Shown here piece by piece: positions 29,923 through 39,541 of a DNA stretch of 64,000 nt (the stretch's first letter is position 1; each line of letters begins with the position of its first letter). This stretch comes from an uncultured Prevotellaceae bacterium (lineage in GTDB: Bacteria; Bacteroidota; Bacteroidia; Bacteroidales; Bacteroidaceae). The translations under genes were made by a program, and so were the position numbers. The DNA lies in assembly GCA_945833925.1 (NCBI GenBank), contig CAMAFX010000003.1:18012-82011 (forward strand). Reading direction: 5' to 3'. The notes below the pieces were generated by a model. It made no database searches, had not been told where the DNA came from, and saw only the letters and a list, made by a program, of their open reading frames with translations.

Positions 29923-30351
29923 ATGAACAACAACATGTGTTTCAGCAATGCCGTATGTACGATGGCATCATGCAAGATGAGTGGAGAATGTGCGCGTTAT
30001 CAGGATTATCTGGCAAAAACGGAGCGGGGAGAGCAGTGCCTCTACATGCTCAATGTCAGTTGCCTCAAGCCTGATGCCAATGGATGTCAGTATGGAGTGC
30101 GCAGAGTGCAGCATAGGATGGCTGTAGGGTTCAGGAAGTTGTACGACTCGATGCCGAGGGCAAAGGCGAAGGGTTTCTACTTCTGTGCTACGTTTCCCAG
30201 TGTGACAGCGTTCTACAAGTTTCTGAATGGCAAGAAGCCTATGGATGCCGAATTGCAGCAGAAGATGCTCGACGCGTTTGCCAGCTGTGGGGTGGATGTC
30301 AGTGTCGGTTTTGACAAATATATAAATATAGACGTGAACGAGCCATTCTAA
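29923..30351 (+). CDS. Cys-rich protein, DUF6078-like
   Basis: MNNNMCFSNAVCTMASCKMSGECARYQDY...; start chosen after the A/T-rich leader. Confidence 0.7.
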   Translation: MNNNMCFSNAVCTMASCKMSGECARYQDYLAKTERGEQCLYMLNVSCLKPDANGCQYGVRRVQHRMAVGFRKLYDSMPRAKAKGFYFCATFPSVTAFYKFLNGKKPMDAELQQKMLDAFASCGVDVSVGFDKYINIDVNEPF

Positions 30352-30376
30352 ATAAGAAATCGGGCTTGTTCACGTC
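30331..30376 (+). terminator. Hairpin overlapping the end of the DUF6078-like CDS
   Basis: GACGTGAACGAGCC / GGCTTGTTCACGTC, 14-bp stem with one G:U; stop codon in loop; no T-run. Confidence 0.6.
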
Positions 30377-30419
30377 TGTCATGGTTCCTTTGTCCGGATA
30401 ACGAGTGCGGCGCTTCTGC

Positions 30420-31295
30420 TTAGTCGATGAATCGCTTTGCCAGTGCGCCGAACTCCTCGATGCGGCGGTCGCGCAGGAATGGCCACCAGCGGCGCACGTT
30501 TTCTGAGCGCTTCATGTCGATGTCTACAACGATGTTCTCCTCCTTGTCCTTGCTGGCGCGGTAGAGCAACTCACCCTGTGGACCGGCAACGAAACTGCTG
30601 CCCCAGAACTGTATGCCGTTGGTCTGACCGCTCGGGTCGGGCTCGTGACCGACACGGTTGACGGTGACAACGGGCAGTCCGTTTGCCACGGCATGGCCTC
30701 TTTGCACCGTGGTCCATGCTTCACGCTGTCGCTCCTGCTCCTCGGGTGTGTCGCTCGACTCATAGCCGATGGCAGTGGGATAGATGAGCATCTCGGCTCC
30801 CTGCAGTGCCATGAGGCGCGCACCTTCTGGATACCACTGGTCCCAGCACACCTGCACGCCGAGTCTGCCAACGCTGGTGTCGATGGGGTGGAAACCGAGG
30901 TCGCCGGGCGTGAAGTAGAACTTCTCGTAGTAGGCGGGATCGTCGGGGATGTGCATCTTGCGATATTTTCCGGCTATGCTTCCGTCCTTCTCAAACACTA
31001 CGGCAGTGTTGTGATACAGGCCGGCTGCCCGACGTTCGAAGAGCGAGACTACCAGCACGATGCTGTGCTCTTTGGCTAAAGAGCCATAGAAGTCTGTGCT
31101 TGGGCCGGGTATGGGTTCCGCCAGGTTGCAGTTGTCAACATCCTCTACCTGACAGAAATATGGTGTGTTGTGCAGTTCCTGCAAGACGACGAGTTCGGCA
31201 CCTTTGCCTGCCACGTCGGCTATGTTTCCTGCAAGTTTTGCCTTGTTCTGCTCGATGTTGTCCGAGCAACACTGCTGAATGAGTCCTACTTTCAT
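30420..31295 (-). CDS. aguB: N-carbamoylputrescine amidase (carbon-nitrogen hydrolase)
   Basis: MKVGLIQQCCSDN, VQVCWDQWYPEGARLMALQGAEMLIYPTAIG; adjacent to agmatine deiminase. Confidence 0.93.
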   Translation of the reverse strand: MKVGLIQQCCSDNIEQNKAKLAGNIADVAGKGAELVVLQELHNTPYFCQVEDVDNCNLAEPIPGPSTDFYGSLAKEHSIVLVVSLFERRAAGLYHNTAVVFEKDGSIAGKYRKMHIPDDPAYYEKFYFTPGDLGFHPIDTSVGRLGVQVCWDQWYPEGARLMALQGAEMLIYPTAIGYESSDTPEEQERQREAWTTVQRGHAVANGLPVVTVNRVGHEPDPSGQTNGIQFWGSSFVAGPQGELLYRASKDKEENIVVDIDMKRSENVRRWWPFLRDRRIEEFGALAKRFID

Positions 31296-31343
31296 TATGC
31301 TATGTTTTGTTTATTATGAATGTACTACGGTGCGTGATCTCTC

Positions 31344-32483
31344 TTAATCTTGGGTTGATGGAATGATGCCGATGGGGAACTGCATGGTGCAGCAATGCAG
31401 GGAGCCGTGCTGGCGAATAAGCACCTGGCAGTCGATGCCTACGATGTCGTGCTTGGGAAATGCCTTCTGTAACTGGCTCGTTGCCTTGTCGTCGAGTTCC
31501 TTGTCGCCGTAGGTGGGCATCAGAACGGTGTTGTTCATGATAAGGAAATTGGCATAGGTAGAGGGGAGGCGTTCGCCGTCCTCGTCGATGCGTATGGGTC
31601 CCATAGGCAGTGGAACGAGGCGGTATGGGCGGCCGTCGATGGTGGTGAAGGTCTTGATCTGCTCCTCCATGAGACGAAGTTCCTCGTAGTGCTCGTCCTC
31701 GGTGTCGGTGCACTGCACGTAGGCTATGGTGTCGTCGGGGCAGAGACGTGCCAGCGTGTCGACGTGCGAGTCGGTGTCATCGCCAGCCAGATAGCCGTGG
31801 TCCAACCATAGTATGCGCTGTGCATGAAGAATGTTCAGCAGACGCTCTTCGATGTCAGCCTTGCTCAATGGCTGATTTCTGTTAGGCGCCATAAGACACT
31901 GGCTTGTTGTGAGGATGGTGCCACGTCCGTCGCTCTCTATGCTGCCACCCTCGAGCACTATGTCGAGATGGTCTTCGTACCTGCCACGCAGAATGGCCTG
32001 CTCGTTCATATGGCGGCATATCTCGTTGTCGAGCGTTGCCTCGAACTTCTTGCCCCAGCCGTTGAACTGGAAATCGAGCAGACTGGCTTCGGTGTCGCCT
32101 ATGAGAGTGATGAAGCCATGGTCGCGCGCCCAGGTGTCGTTGGTTGGCATACGGTGGAAGGTTATATTGCCCAATACCTTTTGTGGCAATTTCTCGTTAA
32201 GTAGTTTTTCTATTCTCTCGGGTTCGGGAGTGACGATTATGAGCCTCTCTCGCAGAGCAATCTCCAGCGACATGCGTATGTAGCATTTCTCGACCTCGCT
32301 CAGTATGGATGCCCAGTCGGTGTTGGCATGGGGCCATGTCAATTGTATTCCGCTTTGCGGATACCACTCGGCAGGCAGATGCTTGCTGCGCATCTCGCTC
32401 TGTTGCGGGCCAGACGTGTCTTTGTTTAGGACGAGTGTGAGGTCGTCGATGGACGCTGTTGTCCTGTGGAATATCATTGCCAT
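31344..32483 (-). CDS. aguA: Agmatine deiminase
   Basis: TNDTWARDHGFI, LEGGSIESDGRGT, HGSLHCCTMQFP; start set at MAMIFHRTT. Confidence 0.92.
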   Translation of the reverse strand: MAMIFHRTTASIDDLTLVLNKDTSGPQQSEMRSKHLPAEWYPQSGIQLTWPHANTDWASILSEVEKCYIRMSLEIALRERLIIVTPEPERIEKLLNEKLPQKVLGNITFHRMPTNDTWARDHGFITLIGDTEASLLDFQFNGWGKKFEATLDNEICRHMNEQAILRGRYEDHLDIVLEGGSIESDGRGTILTTSQCLMAPNRNQPLSKADIEERLLNILHAQRILWLDHGYLAGDDTDSHVDTLARLCPDDTIAYVQCTDTEDEHYEELRLMEEQIKTFTTIDGRPYRLVPLPMGPIRIDEDGERLPSTYANFLIMNNTVLMPTYGDKELDDKATSQLQKAFPKHDIVGIDCQVLIRQHGSLHCCTMQFPIGIIPSTQD

Positions 32484-32711
32484 TTCTTTGTCATTTAATC
32501 GTGTTGTCAGCGTCTCTGCGCCCGGCTTGCGCCATGGTGCATCAGCACTGCTGTGTGCAAATTTACGAATTTTACTGAATTTTACTGTTAAAATGTATGC
32601 ATTTTCGTTTTGTAATGTGAAAAAGAATTGCAAATAGTGGAAAAGACTTGCCGACAGATGGCGCTGAACGCGTTTTTTTCATAAATTTGCATTCAGTTAA
32701 ATAATGTGCGT

Positions 32712-33578
32712 ATGAATAAGATAAAATTGACAGCCGGCGTGTTTGCAGCGACAATGTGTCTTGCCACTGGATGCAGGCAAAAAGGCGAAGAGCCAAGCGT
32801 GCCGGTAACGGTGGAGGAGATTCAGCACCCCATGGCCGACTTGAGCGAGATACATTTGGACAGCGTGACTGTAGACACAACCTGGGCACTTTCCGATGAG
32901 TACCGTAGCGAAACGATGGGTGACGAGGATGCTGTGCCAGGTCTGAAGTGCGTGGTGGATGTGCCGTCGGCTTCGCAGGCTCCGTTGCTTGCCAATGCGG
33001 TGATGGAGTGGATTAACGAAATTTGCATGAGCGGAACCTACGATGGCGACCTGATGGATGTAAAAGCCATGGTTGTAGATGCAATAAACAACCAGAAGAA
33101 AGATTCTGGCGGTATCTGTTCGGACAGCTATCGTGAGTTCAACATTCGCAAGGTGTACGAGAATGCGGCTCTCATCACTTTTGTCTATTCGGGCTACGAC
33201 TATGCCTTCGGTGCCGCACATGGCAGTCCCTATTGTGTTGGGGCTACTTTCCGCAAGACGGATGGAAAAATATTCGGCTGGAATATGTTCCGACAGAATG
33301 CTGACCTGCAACCTTTCCTGAAGGAAGGGCTGAAGAAATATTTTGAGGTGTCGACCGACGACGAACTCTCGGAGTCTCTGATGATGGATGCTCTCTACTC
33401 TGTGGAATATCTGCCTAAGGCAATCAACAATCCGTGGGTCAACAAGGACGGAATCGTGATGCAGTATCAGGCTTACGAGATAGCATGTTATGCCGCCGGA
33501 CAACCATACGTTGTGATACCTGTGGACAAGGTCGACAATCTGTTGACAACAACTGCAAGCAAACTTATCAGGCAATAA
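32712..33578 (+). CDS. Lipoprotein with DUF3298/RsiV-like domain
   Basis: MNKIKLTAGVFAATMCLATGC lipobox; GAAHGSPYCVGATFRKTDGKIFGW. Confidence 0.75.
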   Translation: MNKIKLTAGVFAATMCLATGCRQKGEEPSVPVTVEEIQHPMADLSEIHLDSVTVDTTWALSDEYRSETMGDEDAVPGLKCVVDVPSASQAPLLANAVMEWINEICMSGTYDGDLMDVKAMVVDAINNQKKDSGGICSDSYREFNIRKVYENAALITFVYSGYDYAFGAAHGSPYCVGATFRKTDGKIFGWNMFRQNADLQPFLKEGLKKYFEVSTDDELSESLMMDALYSVEYLPKAINNPWVNKDGIVMQYQAYEIACYAAGQPYVVIPVDKVDNLLTTTASKLIRQ

Positions 33579-33622
33579 AAAACAAATTTCCCTGGTATCT
33601 GACAAATAGGAAGAGGCGAGTG

Positions 33623-34072
33623 ATGGTTAAGAGGAGGTCGGCATGTTTTGCAGCGGTTGCGCTGGTGGTGGTTCTGATGGCAGGACCAGTAACTGGAAGA
33701 TGCGTGACCATGGACAGCGTAGTGGGGGTGGGTGACGCTCCTGTTGCCTGCTTGACACACGACACTCTGCAGACAGACACACTGAGGGAGGTGGTGGTAA
33801 AGGCGGATTCTGGCATACACATACCATTGTCTGGCTCGCTGATAAAAGACGCTCATCGCAAGGACTATTCGCCTAATGCCATACTGCAGAGGTTGGCACC
33901 CACGCTGCACGACCAGATAATGCATCCCTTTGGATTCAAGGAAAGGAAGCAAAACCGCAAGCGGAAGAAGGTGAACAAGATACTGAGAGACTACGACATG
34001 ATAAATAGCGATCCGCTGCAAATGCTGCTCGACAGCATAGCAAAAGCGCAGGGTTACGAGCAAAATCGTTAA
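33623..34072 (+). CDS. Secreted hypothetical protein
   Basis: Signal peptide MVKRRSACFAAVALVVVLMAGPVTG; TLREVVVKAD segment. Confidence 0.6.
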   Translation: MVKRRSACFAAVALVVVLMAGPVTGRCVTMDSVVGVGDAPVACLTHDTLQTDTLREVVVKADSGIHIPLSGSLIKDAHRKDYSPNAILQRLAPTLHDQIMHPFGFKERKQNRKRKKVNKILRDYDMINSDPLQMLLDSIAKAQGYEQNR

Positions 34073-34152
34073 TTTTTCTTAAAATTATCATTTTTTAGTT
34101 CTTCATTTCAGCAAAAAACACTAACTTTGCACATAATTAATATAGCACAAGC

Positions 34153-34965
34153 GTGAAGATTAAGCAGATCATTGACGCCCTTGAGAGATTCGCGCCTCTG
34201 CCCCTGCAGGAAAGTTACGATAATGCTGGCTTGCAAGTGGGATTGACAGAGACGGAAGCATCAGGGGCTTTATTGTGTCTTGACGTGACCGAGGAAGTGG
34301 TGCGCGAGGCCATCGACATGGATTGTAATCTCATAGTGGCACATCACCCACTGCTGTTTCGCGGACTGAAAAAGGTCGGCGACGACACACAGGTGGAACG
34401 TGTGGTGAGAATGGCAATAAAGAACGACATTGCCATATATGCGGCACACACAAACCTGGACAATGCAGAGGATGGCGTCAACTATAAGATTGCAGAGAAA
34501 CTGGGACTGGTGGACGTGCAGATGATAAACCCACGCAGGGTGACGGTGAGGAACGGACTGCACGAGCGCACCGTCATGGCTGGTTCGGGTGTGATGGGGT
34601 ATTTCCCCGCTCCGCTCGACTCGCTCATCTTCCTTGAGAAGGTGAAGAACGTGTTCGGCGTGGAGTGTCTGATGCACAACGAACTGCTGAGCAGACCTGT
34701 CGTCAGCGTGGCTCTGTGCGGTGGTGCCGGCGATTTTGTCATGGACGATGCCATCAGGATGGAGGCTGACGCCTTCCTTACCGGAGAGATGCACTATCAT
34801 CAGTATTTCGGCATGGAACAGAAAATCCAGATTGGAGTGCTTGGACACTACCAGAGCGAGAAGTTCACGGTGGAGATTTTCCGACAGGTAATCGAGGACA
34901 AGTTGCCAATGATGCCAGTGTTCGTGACGAGTGTCAACACAAACCCGATAAAGTATCTCTTATAA
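34153..34965 (+). CDS. Nif3-like dinuclear metal center protein
   Basis: LQESYDNAGLQVG, NLIVAHHPLLFRG, YAAHTNLDNAEDGVN; GTG start. Confidence 0.92.
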   Translation: MKIKQIIDALERFAPLPLQESYDNAGLQVGLTETEASGALLCLDVTEEVVREAIDMDCNLIVAHHPLLFRGLKKVGDDTQVERVVRMAIKNDIAIYAAHTNLDNAEDGVNYKIAEKLGLVDVQMINPRRVTVRNGLHERTVMAGSGVMGYFPAPLDSLIFLEKVKNVFGVECLMHNELLSRPVVSVALCGGAGDFVMDDAIRMEADAFLTGEMHYHQYFGMEQKIQIGVLGHYQSEKFTVEIFRQVIEDKLPMMPVFVTSVNTNPIKYLL

Positions 34966-35054
34966 AAACGCTGCGTGCCTGTTCCTGCGGTCGGTAATAA
35001 ACGCAGTACGGCAAAGGAATCGAGAATTTAATCATTATAAATACAATATAGTTT

Positions 35055-35888
35055 ATGGCAAGAGAAAAAGTAAAGGACCCATCGGAAATGACCGTTGAGG
35101 CTAAACTGAAGAACTTGTATCAGTTGCAGACAATGTTGAGTGAGATTGACTCTTTCAAGACTCTCCGTGGTGAACTTCCACTCGAGGTGCAGGACCTGGA
35201 GGACGAGATTGAGGGACTGACAACTCGCGTGGGACGTATGCTCGAGCAGAGCGAGAATCTGAGAAGCGAGGTTAGCCAGCGCAAGGGTACAATCGAGAAG
35301 AACAACTCAGACATCGCACGCTACAAGGCTCAGATGGACAATGTGCGCAACAACCGCGAGTATGACTCTCTGACAAAGGAGATTGAATACAGCGAACTGG
35401 ACAACCAACTCAACGAGAAGAAGATTCGTGAGGCTAACGATACAATCGAAAATCTCCAGGAGCAGATTCGCAAGAGCAACGAGATGCTGAGCGAGCGTCG
35501 TGCAGACCTCGACCTGAAGAAGAGCGAACTCGACGAGATTATTCAGGAGACACGTGCCGAGGAGGAGAAACTCCGCGAGAAGGCTAAGGGTATCGAACTG
35601 ACCATCGAGACTCGTTTGCTCAGCGCATTCAAGCGCATCCGTAAGAATGCACGCAACGGTCTGGGTATCGTGTACGTACAGCGCGATGCTTGCGGTGGCT
35701 GCTTCAACAAGATTCCACCTCAGCGCCAACTTGATGTTCGCATGCACAAGAAGGTTATCGTGTGCGAGTATTGCGGACGTATTCTTATCGATCCAGAACT
35801 TGCCGGTGTCGAACTGAACAAGCCTGCCGAGGAGGAGAAGCCAAAGCGTGGCGGTCGCCGCACTTCACGTCGCAAGACTGAGGAATAA
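35055..35888 (+). CDS. C4-type zinc ribbon domain protein
   Basis: Long coiled coil then CGGCFNKIPPQRQ...VIVCEYCGRIL. Confidence 0.92.
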   Translation: MAREKVKDPSEMTVEAKLKNLYQLQTMLSEIDSFKTLRGELPLEVQDLEDEIEGLTTRVGRMLEQSENLRSEVSQRKGTIEKNNSDIARYKAQMDNVRNNREYDSLTKEIEYSELDNQLNEKKIREANDTIENLQEQIRKSNEMLSERRADLDLKKSELDEIIQETRAEEEKLREKAKGIELTIETRLLSAFKRIRKNARNGLGIVYVQRDACGGCFNKIPPQRQLDVRMHKKVIVCEYCGRILIDPELAGVELNKPAEEEKPKRGGRRTSRRKTEE

Positions 35889-35931
35889 TCTGATTATAAC
35901 TGAGGAGCAGTTATATATATAAATAAGGTAT

Positions 35932-35968
35932 GGGGAATGGATTGCATAGTCCGTTCCTCATTCTTTTT
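35932..35968 (+). terminator. Intrinsic terminator after the zinc ribbon gene
   Basis: GGGGAATGGA-TTGCATAG-TCCGTTCCTC then ATTCTTTTTTTTT. Confidence 0.8.
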
Positions 35969-36016
35969 TTTGCAAGTGCCATCTGTTTACGGCGAGTGTG
36001 CCGTGGTGCACGTGCT

Positions 36017-36478
36017 TCAGATGTTTTCGTAGTCGGGGATGTCTGTCAGAAACTCGTATCGCCTGTCGTCGTAGTTTATCCTGCAACAAAAATGCTGTAT
36101 GCCATTGCTGATGATAAGGTAGGGGACCTGCAGTTTCATATTGTAGCGACATATCTGGTCGAACACTCTCTGGGTAATGGCAACAGATGGGGACTTGTAC
36201 TCGATAATGACTATCGGTTTGGCGTTGGAGCCATAGACAACACTGTCGCATCTCTTCTTCATCTCGCCAACCTGCAACGCTGTCTCGTTGGCAATTCTAC
36301 CCTTGGGATAGTGTTTGTTGGAGATAAGGAAGTGCACAAAATGCTGGCGGACCCATTCCTCTGGCGTCAGTGCTACGTAGCGCTGCCTGAGTATGTCGAA
36401 TACCTGAGGACGACCGTTCTCCTGCTTTGTCTTCAGGTCTGCATTGGGAAGATTGAGTGCTGGCATCATTGTGGACAT
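36017..36478 (-). CDS. HsdR-N-terminal-like (PD-(D/E)XK) protein
   Basis: EEWVRQHFVHFLI, RCDSVVYGSNAKPIVIIEYKSP nuclease-like core. Confidence 0.8.
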   Translation of the reverse strand: MSTMMPALNLPNADLKTKQENGRPQVFDILRQRYVALTPEEWVRQHFVHFLISNKHYPKGRIANETALQVGEMKKRCDSVVYGSNAKPIVIIEYKSPSVAITQRVFDQICRYNMKLQVPYLIISNGIQHFCCRINYDDRRYEFLTDIPDYENI

Positions 36479-36532
36479 GGTCGCTGTTTCTCTGCCTGAG
36501 TTTACTTTTTCTTCAAAAACTTAACTTTTCGT

Positions 36533-36562
36533 TTTTGATTTCATTATAAATATGTATCTTTG
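36533..36562 (+). promoter_or_regulatory. Promoter upstream of AMP nucleosidase (TTTG / 18 nt / TATCTTTG)
   Basis: TTTG 36533-36536, TATCTTTG 36555-36562. Confidence 0.7.
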
Positions 36563-36584
36563 CGTAGGCAAAAATAACAAAAAA

Positions 36585-37361
36585 ATGAAAACGAAACAAG
36601 AAATTGTCGAAAATTGGTTGCCAAGGTACACGCAGCATCCTCTTGAGGATTTTGGCAAGTATATTCTTCTCACAAATTTTAATAATTACGTTGATATCTT
36701 CTGCGAGGAATTCAATATTCCTGTGCCCGACTATAAGGCTAACATGCGCATGGCAACAGCAGGAGACATCACTTTCATTAATTTCGGCATGGGCAGTCCC
36801 AATGCAGCCATTATCATGGACTTGCTTGGAGCGATAAACCCAAAGGCTTGTCTTTTTCTTGGCAAATGTGGCGGTATCTCGCATAAAACACAACTCGGTG
36901 ACTTCATACTTCCTCTTGCTGCTATAAGAGGAGAGGGTACGAGCAACGATTATTATCCATCTGAAGTACCAGCGCTGCCTGCGTTCATGCTGCAACGTGC
37001 TGTGTCATCTGCCATTCGTGACATGCAGAGAGATTACTGGACTGGTACCATCTACACGACAAACCGCAGGATTTGGGAGCACGACGAAGATTTCAAGGAC
37101 TATCTGAGGAAGACGCGCGCAATGGGAGTGGATATGGAGACTGCTACGCTCTTTACATGCGGTTTCTACAACCATATTCCAACAGGTGCGCTTCTGCTTG
37201 TTTCTGACAACCCGATGACGCCTGAGGGTGTGAAGACAAGTCAGAGCGATCGTTCTGTAACGCAGAATTTCGCAAAACAACATGTCGAGATGGGCATTTT
37301 GGCTATGAATAAGATTATGGATGGTGACAAGACCGTCAGACACCTTAAGTATGACTGGTAA
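36585..37361 (+). CDS. amn: AMP nucleosidase
   Basis: CLFLGKCGGISHKTQLGDFILPLAAIRGEGTSNDYYP; MGVDMETATLF. Confidence 0.92.
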   Translation: MKTKQEIVENWLPRYTQHPLEDFGKYILLTNFNNYVDIFCEEFNIPVPDYKANMRMATAGDITFINFGMGSPNAAIIMDLLGAINPKACLFLGKCGGISHKTQLGDFILPLAAIRGEGTSNDYYPSEVPALPAFMLQRAVSSAIRDMQRDYWTGTIYTTNRRIWEHDEDFKDYLRKTRAMGVDMETATLFTCGFYNHIPTGALLLVSDNPMTPEGVKTSQSDRSVTQNFAKQHVEMGILAMNKIMDGDKTVRHLKYDW

Positions 37362-37381
37362 TTGTTTAATAGGAATTTATA

Positions 37382-38407
37382 ATGGCAGCAAAAGCAGCAG
37401 GACCTTCGTACGAGGAAATAATACGCGATGTGCGTGCAGGAAATCTCTCGCCTATATATTATCTCATGGGTGAGGAGGATTATTATATCGATAGGTTGAG
37501 CGACTTCATCGTTAAGTCGGTCTTGAAAGAAGAAGAGCGCGACTTCAATCTAGATGTCATATATGGTGGCGAAACAAATGCTAACCAGGTTATTCTTTTT
37601 GCTCAGGGCCTACCTATGATGGCAAAGTATCGTGTTGTTCTCTTGCGTGAGGCGCAGAACATGAATGACAGGGAGAATCTGGCAAGTTATTTGGCACATT
37701 ACAATCCTTCTACTGTACTCGTTGTATGTCATAAACACGGTAAATTGGATGCTCGCAAGGAATTGGCCAAGGAAGTTAAGAGGGTAGGCGTGCTGTTTGA
37801 GTCGAAACGGTTGGCAGATTACCAACTTCCTGGCTTTGTTACGTCATATTTCAAGCGTAATTCAATGGATTGCGAACCTGCCGCTGCACAAATGTTGAGT
37901 GAATACGTGGGAAGTGACCTCAACAGGCTCTCTTCGGAGATGGACAAACTGCTTCTGGCGACTCCACAAGGCACTACAAGGGTCACTCCAGCGCTTGTAG
38001 AGGAGCAAACGGGCATCAGCAAGGACTACAACAACTTTGAACTGCAGAATGCCCTTGCGGCACGCGACGTGTTAAAGGCGAATAGGATAGTGAAATATTA
38101 TGACAGTAACCCACGTTCTTTTGCATTACCCCTGACATTGGCGTCTTTGTTCGGATTTTTCTCGGATGTTATGCAGAGTTATTATGCACCATCACGCGAT
38201 GAGGCGTCGGTGGCTGCATGGTTGGGCAAGTCTACATGGCAGATTCGCCAGGCTATTCTTCCTGCAAGCCAGAGGTACAAGGCTGTAAAGGTAATGCAGA
38301 TTCTTGCGGAGATACGCCGAACAGATGCGCGAGGAAAGGGAGTAGGGGGCGATCGCACATCGCCCGGTGACTTGCTGCGTGAATTGGTTTTCTTTATACT
38401 ACATTAA
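37382..38407 (+). CDS. holA: DNA polymerase III subunit delta
   Basis: YYLMGEEDYYIDRLSDFIV; LLREAQNMND; 341 aa. Confidence 0.92.
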   Translation: MAAKAAGPSYEEIIRDVRAGNLSPIYYLMGEEDYYIDRLSDFIVKSVLKEEERDFNLDVIYGGETNANQVILFAQGLPMMAKYRVVLLREAQNMNDRENLASYLAHYNPSTVLVVCHKHGKLDARKELAKEVKRVGVLFESKRLADYQLPGFVTSYFKRNSMDCEPAAAQMLSEYVGSDLNRLSSEMDKLLLATPQGTTRVTPALVEEQTGISKDYNNFELQNALAARDVLKANRIVKYYDSNPRSFALPLTLASLFGFFSDVMQSYYAPSRDEASVAAWLGKSTWQIRQAILPASQRYKAVKVMQILAEIRRTDARGKGVGGDRTSPGDLLRELVFFILH

Positions 38408-38441
38408 ACGTGCTCCAAGGGCACGTTTAATGGTCTTTTTT
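38402..38441 (+). terminator. Intrinsic terminator after holA
   Basis: Perfect 12-bp stem CATTAAACGTGC / GCACGTTTAATG then GTCTTTTTTC. Confidence 0.92.
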
Positions 38442-39451
38442 CTACTTGATTCTTCTTCCCCCACCAGAGACGTTTTTTGTTGCCAAATGACTCATAGCAG
38501 GTCGTTGTACAACTTCAAACATTGCACTCTTTCTTTATCTTCCGAAATAATTTTAGTGTCGGATTGTCTGTTTCACCGGTGTTTATGGTGGTCTCACAGA
38601 TGGTCTACTGGCATCAAGATTATGTCTTAGGCTTGCGCAAAATACGTGTTTGCTGTATTATTTTGCTTTTTCTGTATATAAAAAGGTGAAATGTGCTGTG
38701 TTTGATGCACTATTTGTGCCAAAAAAGGCTCAATTTACTGTCTGTATACGGACAAAATAGCCCGAAATCGCTGTTTTTCACTCTAGAATACGTTTTTGTT
38801 CATACAAGAATGATTAGTGGTATCTCTATAAGTCTCAATATCTTACGCTTATTTTGATGCGCTGAGAATCGCGTAGAAATCTGAGAATCGTCCAGTTGTG
38901 CGTTATAGAGTGAAAACGCAAAAAATGGCATAATTTCACTTATCTTAAATTATCAATTAACATAATTTTGTTTTTACTTTCAATACACGTTCTTCAAGTG
39001 TGTTATTGATTTTAAAACAGCAATGGAGTAATAAGGCAACAATCTCACCCGATTAACATTTTGTATACTCTATGACATTTTTAATTTCAATACCCAAAAC
39101 CGACAGTTATAATTACTAAATGAATACATATTCACTACTTTTTATTTTATGTAACGTCTACAAAACCAACACATAACTCCATCTATGTTACAAGTAGACT
39201 TGCACTGATGTAAATATTCACTACTTTTATGTATTCATACAGTTATATATAGAATTCTATAATGCACAACTGCACTGAAAACCAATGTATAGCGATATTT
39301 TGTTCATCTTGTTACTCCAAAATGTTACAAATACGCCCATTATCATTATTAATATTCGTAATCGCAATACAAAACCATAATATACAAATGTATAGTTTAA
39401 AACAAGAAAAACAAATTTTCATTTGTTGTTTTACTTTTTATTTTCAATTTC

Positions 39452-39482
39452 TTGTTTTGTAAAAGGCGATTTGCTATCTTTG
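39452..39482 (+). promoter_or_regulatory. Promoter upstream of HTH regulator (TTG / 20 nt / TATCTTTG)
   Basis: TTG 39452-39454, TATCTTTG 39475-39482. Confidence 0.65.
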
Positions 39483-39541
39483 CATTTGAAAAAAGTGAGT
39501 GTTGTGTTTATGCATCATCGTCACATTGAAATTTGGAGAAA

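Noticed and set aside
36017-36478. HsdR_N-like protein as a restriction system
   Set aside because: Stand-alone short protein with no hsdM/hsdS; I recall it as common near holA in Bacteroidetes, so no defence claim is made.
39121-39240. Insertion-sequence ends suggested by TGAATACAT/ATGTATTCA inverted repeats
   Set aside because: Only 9 bp, AT-rich, no transposase and no target duplication visible.
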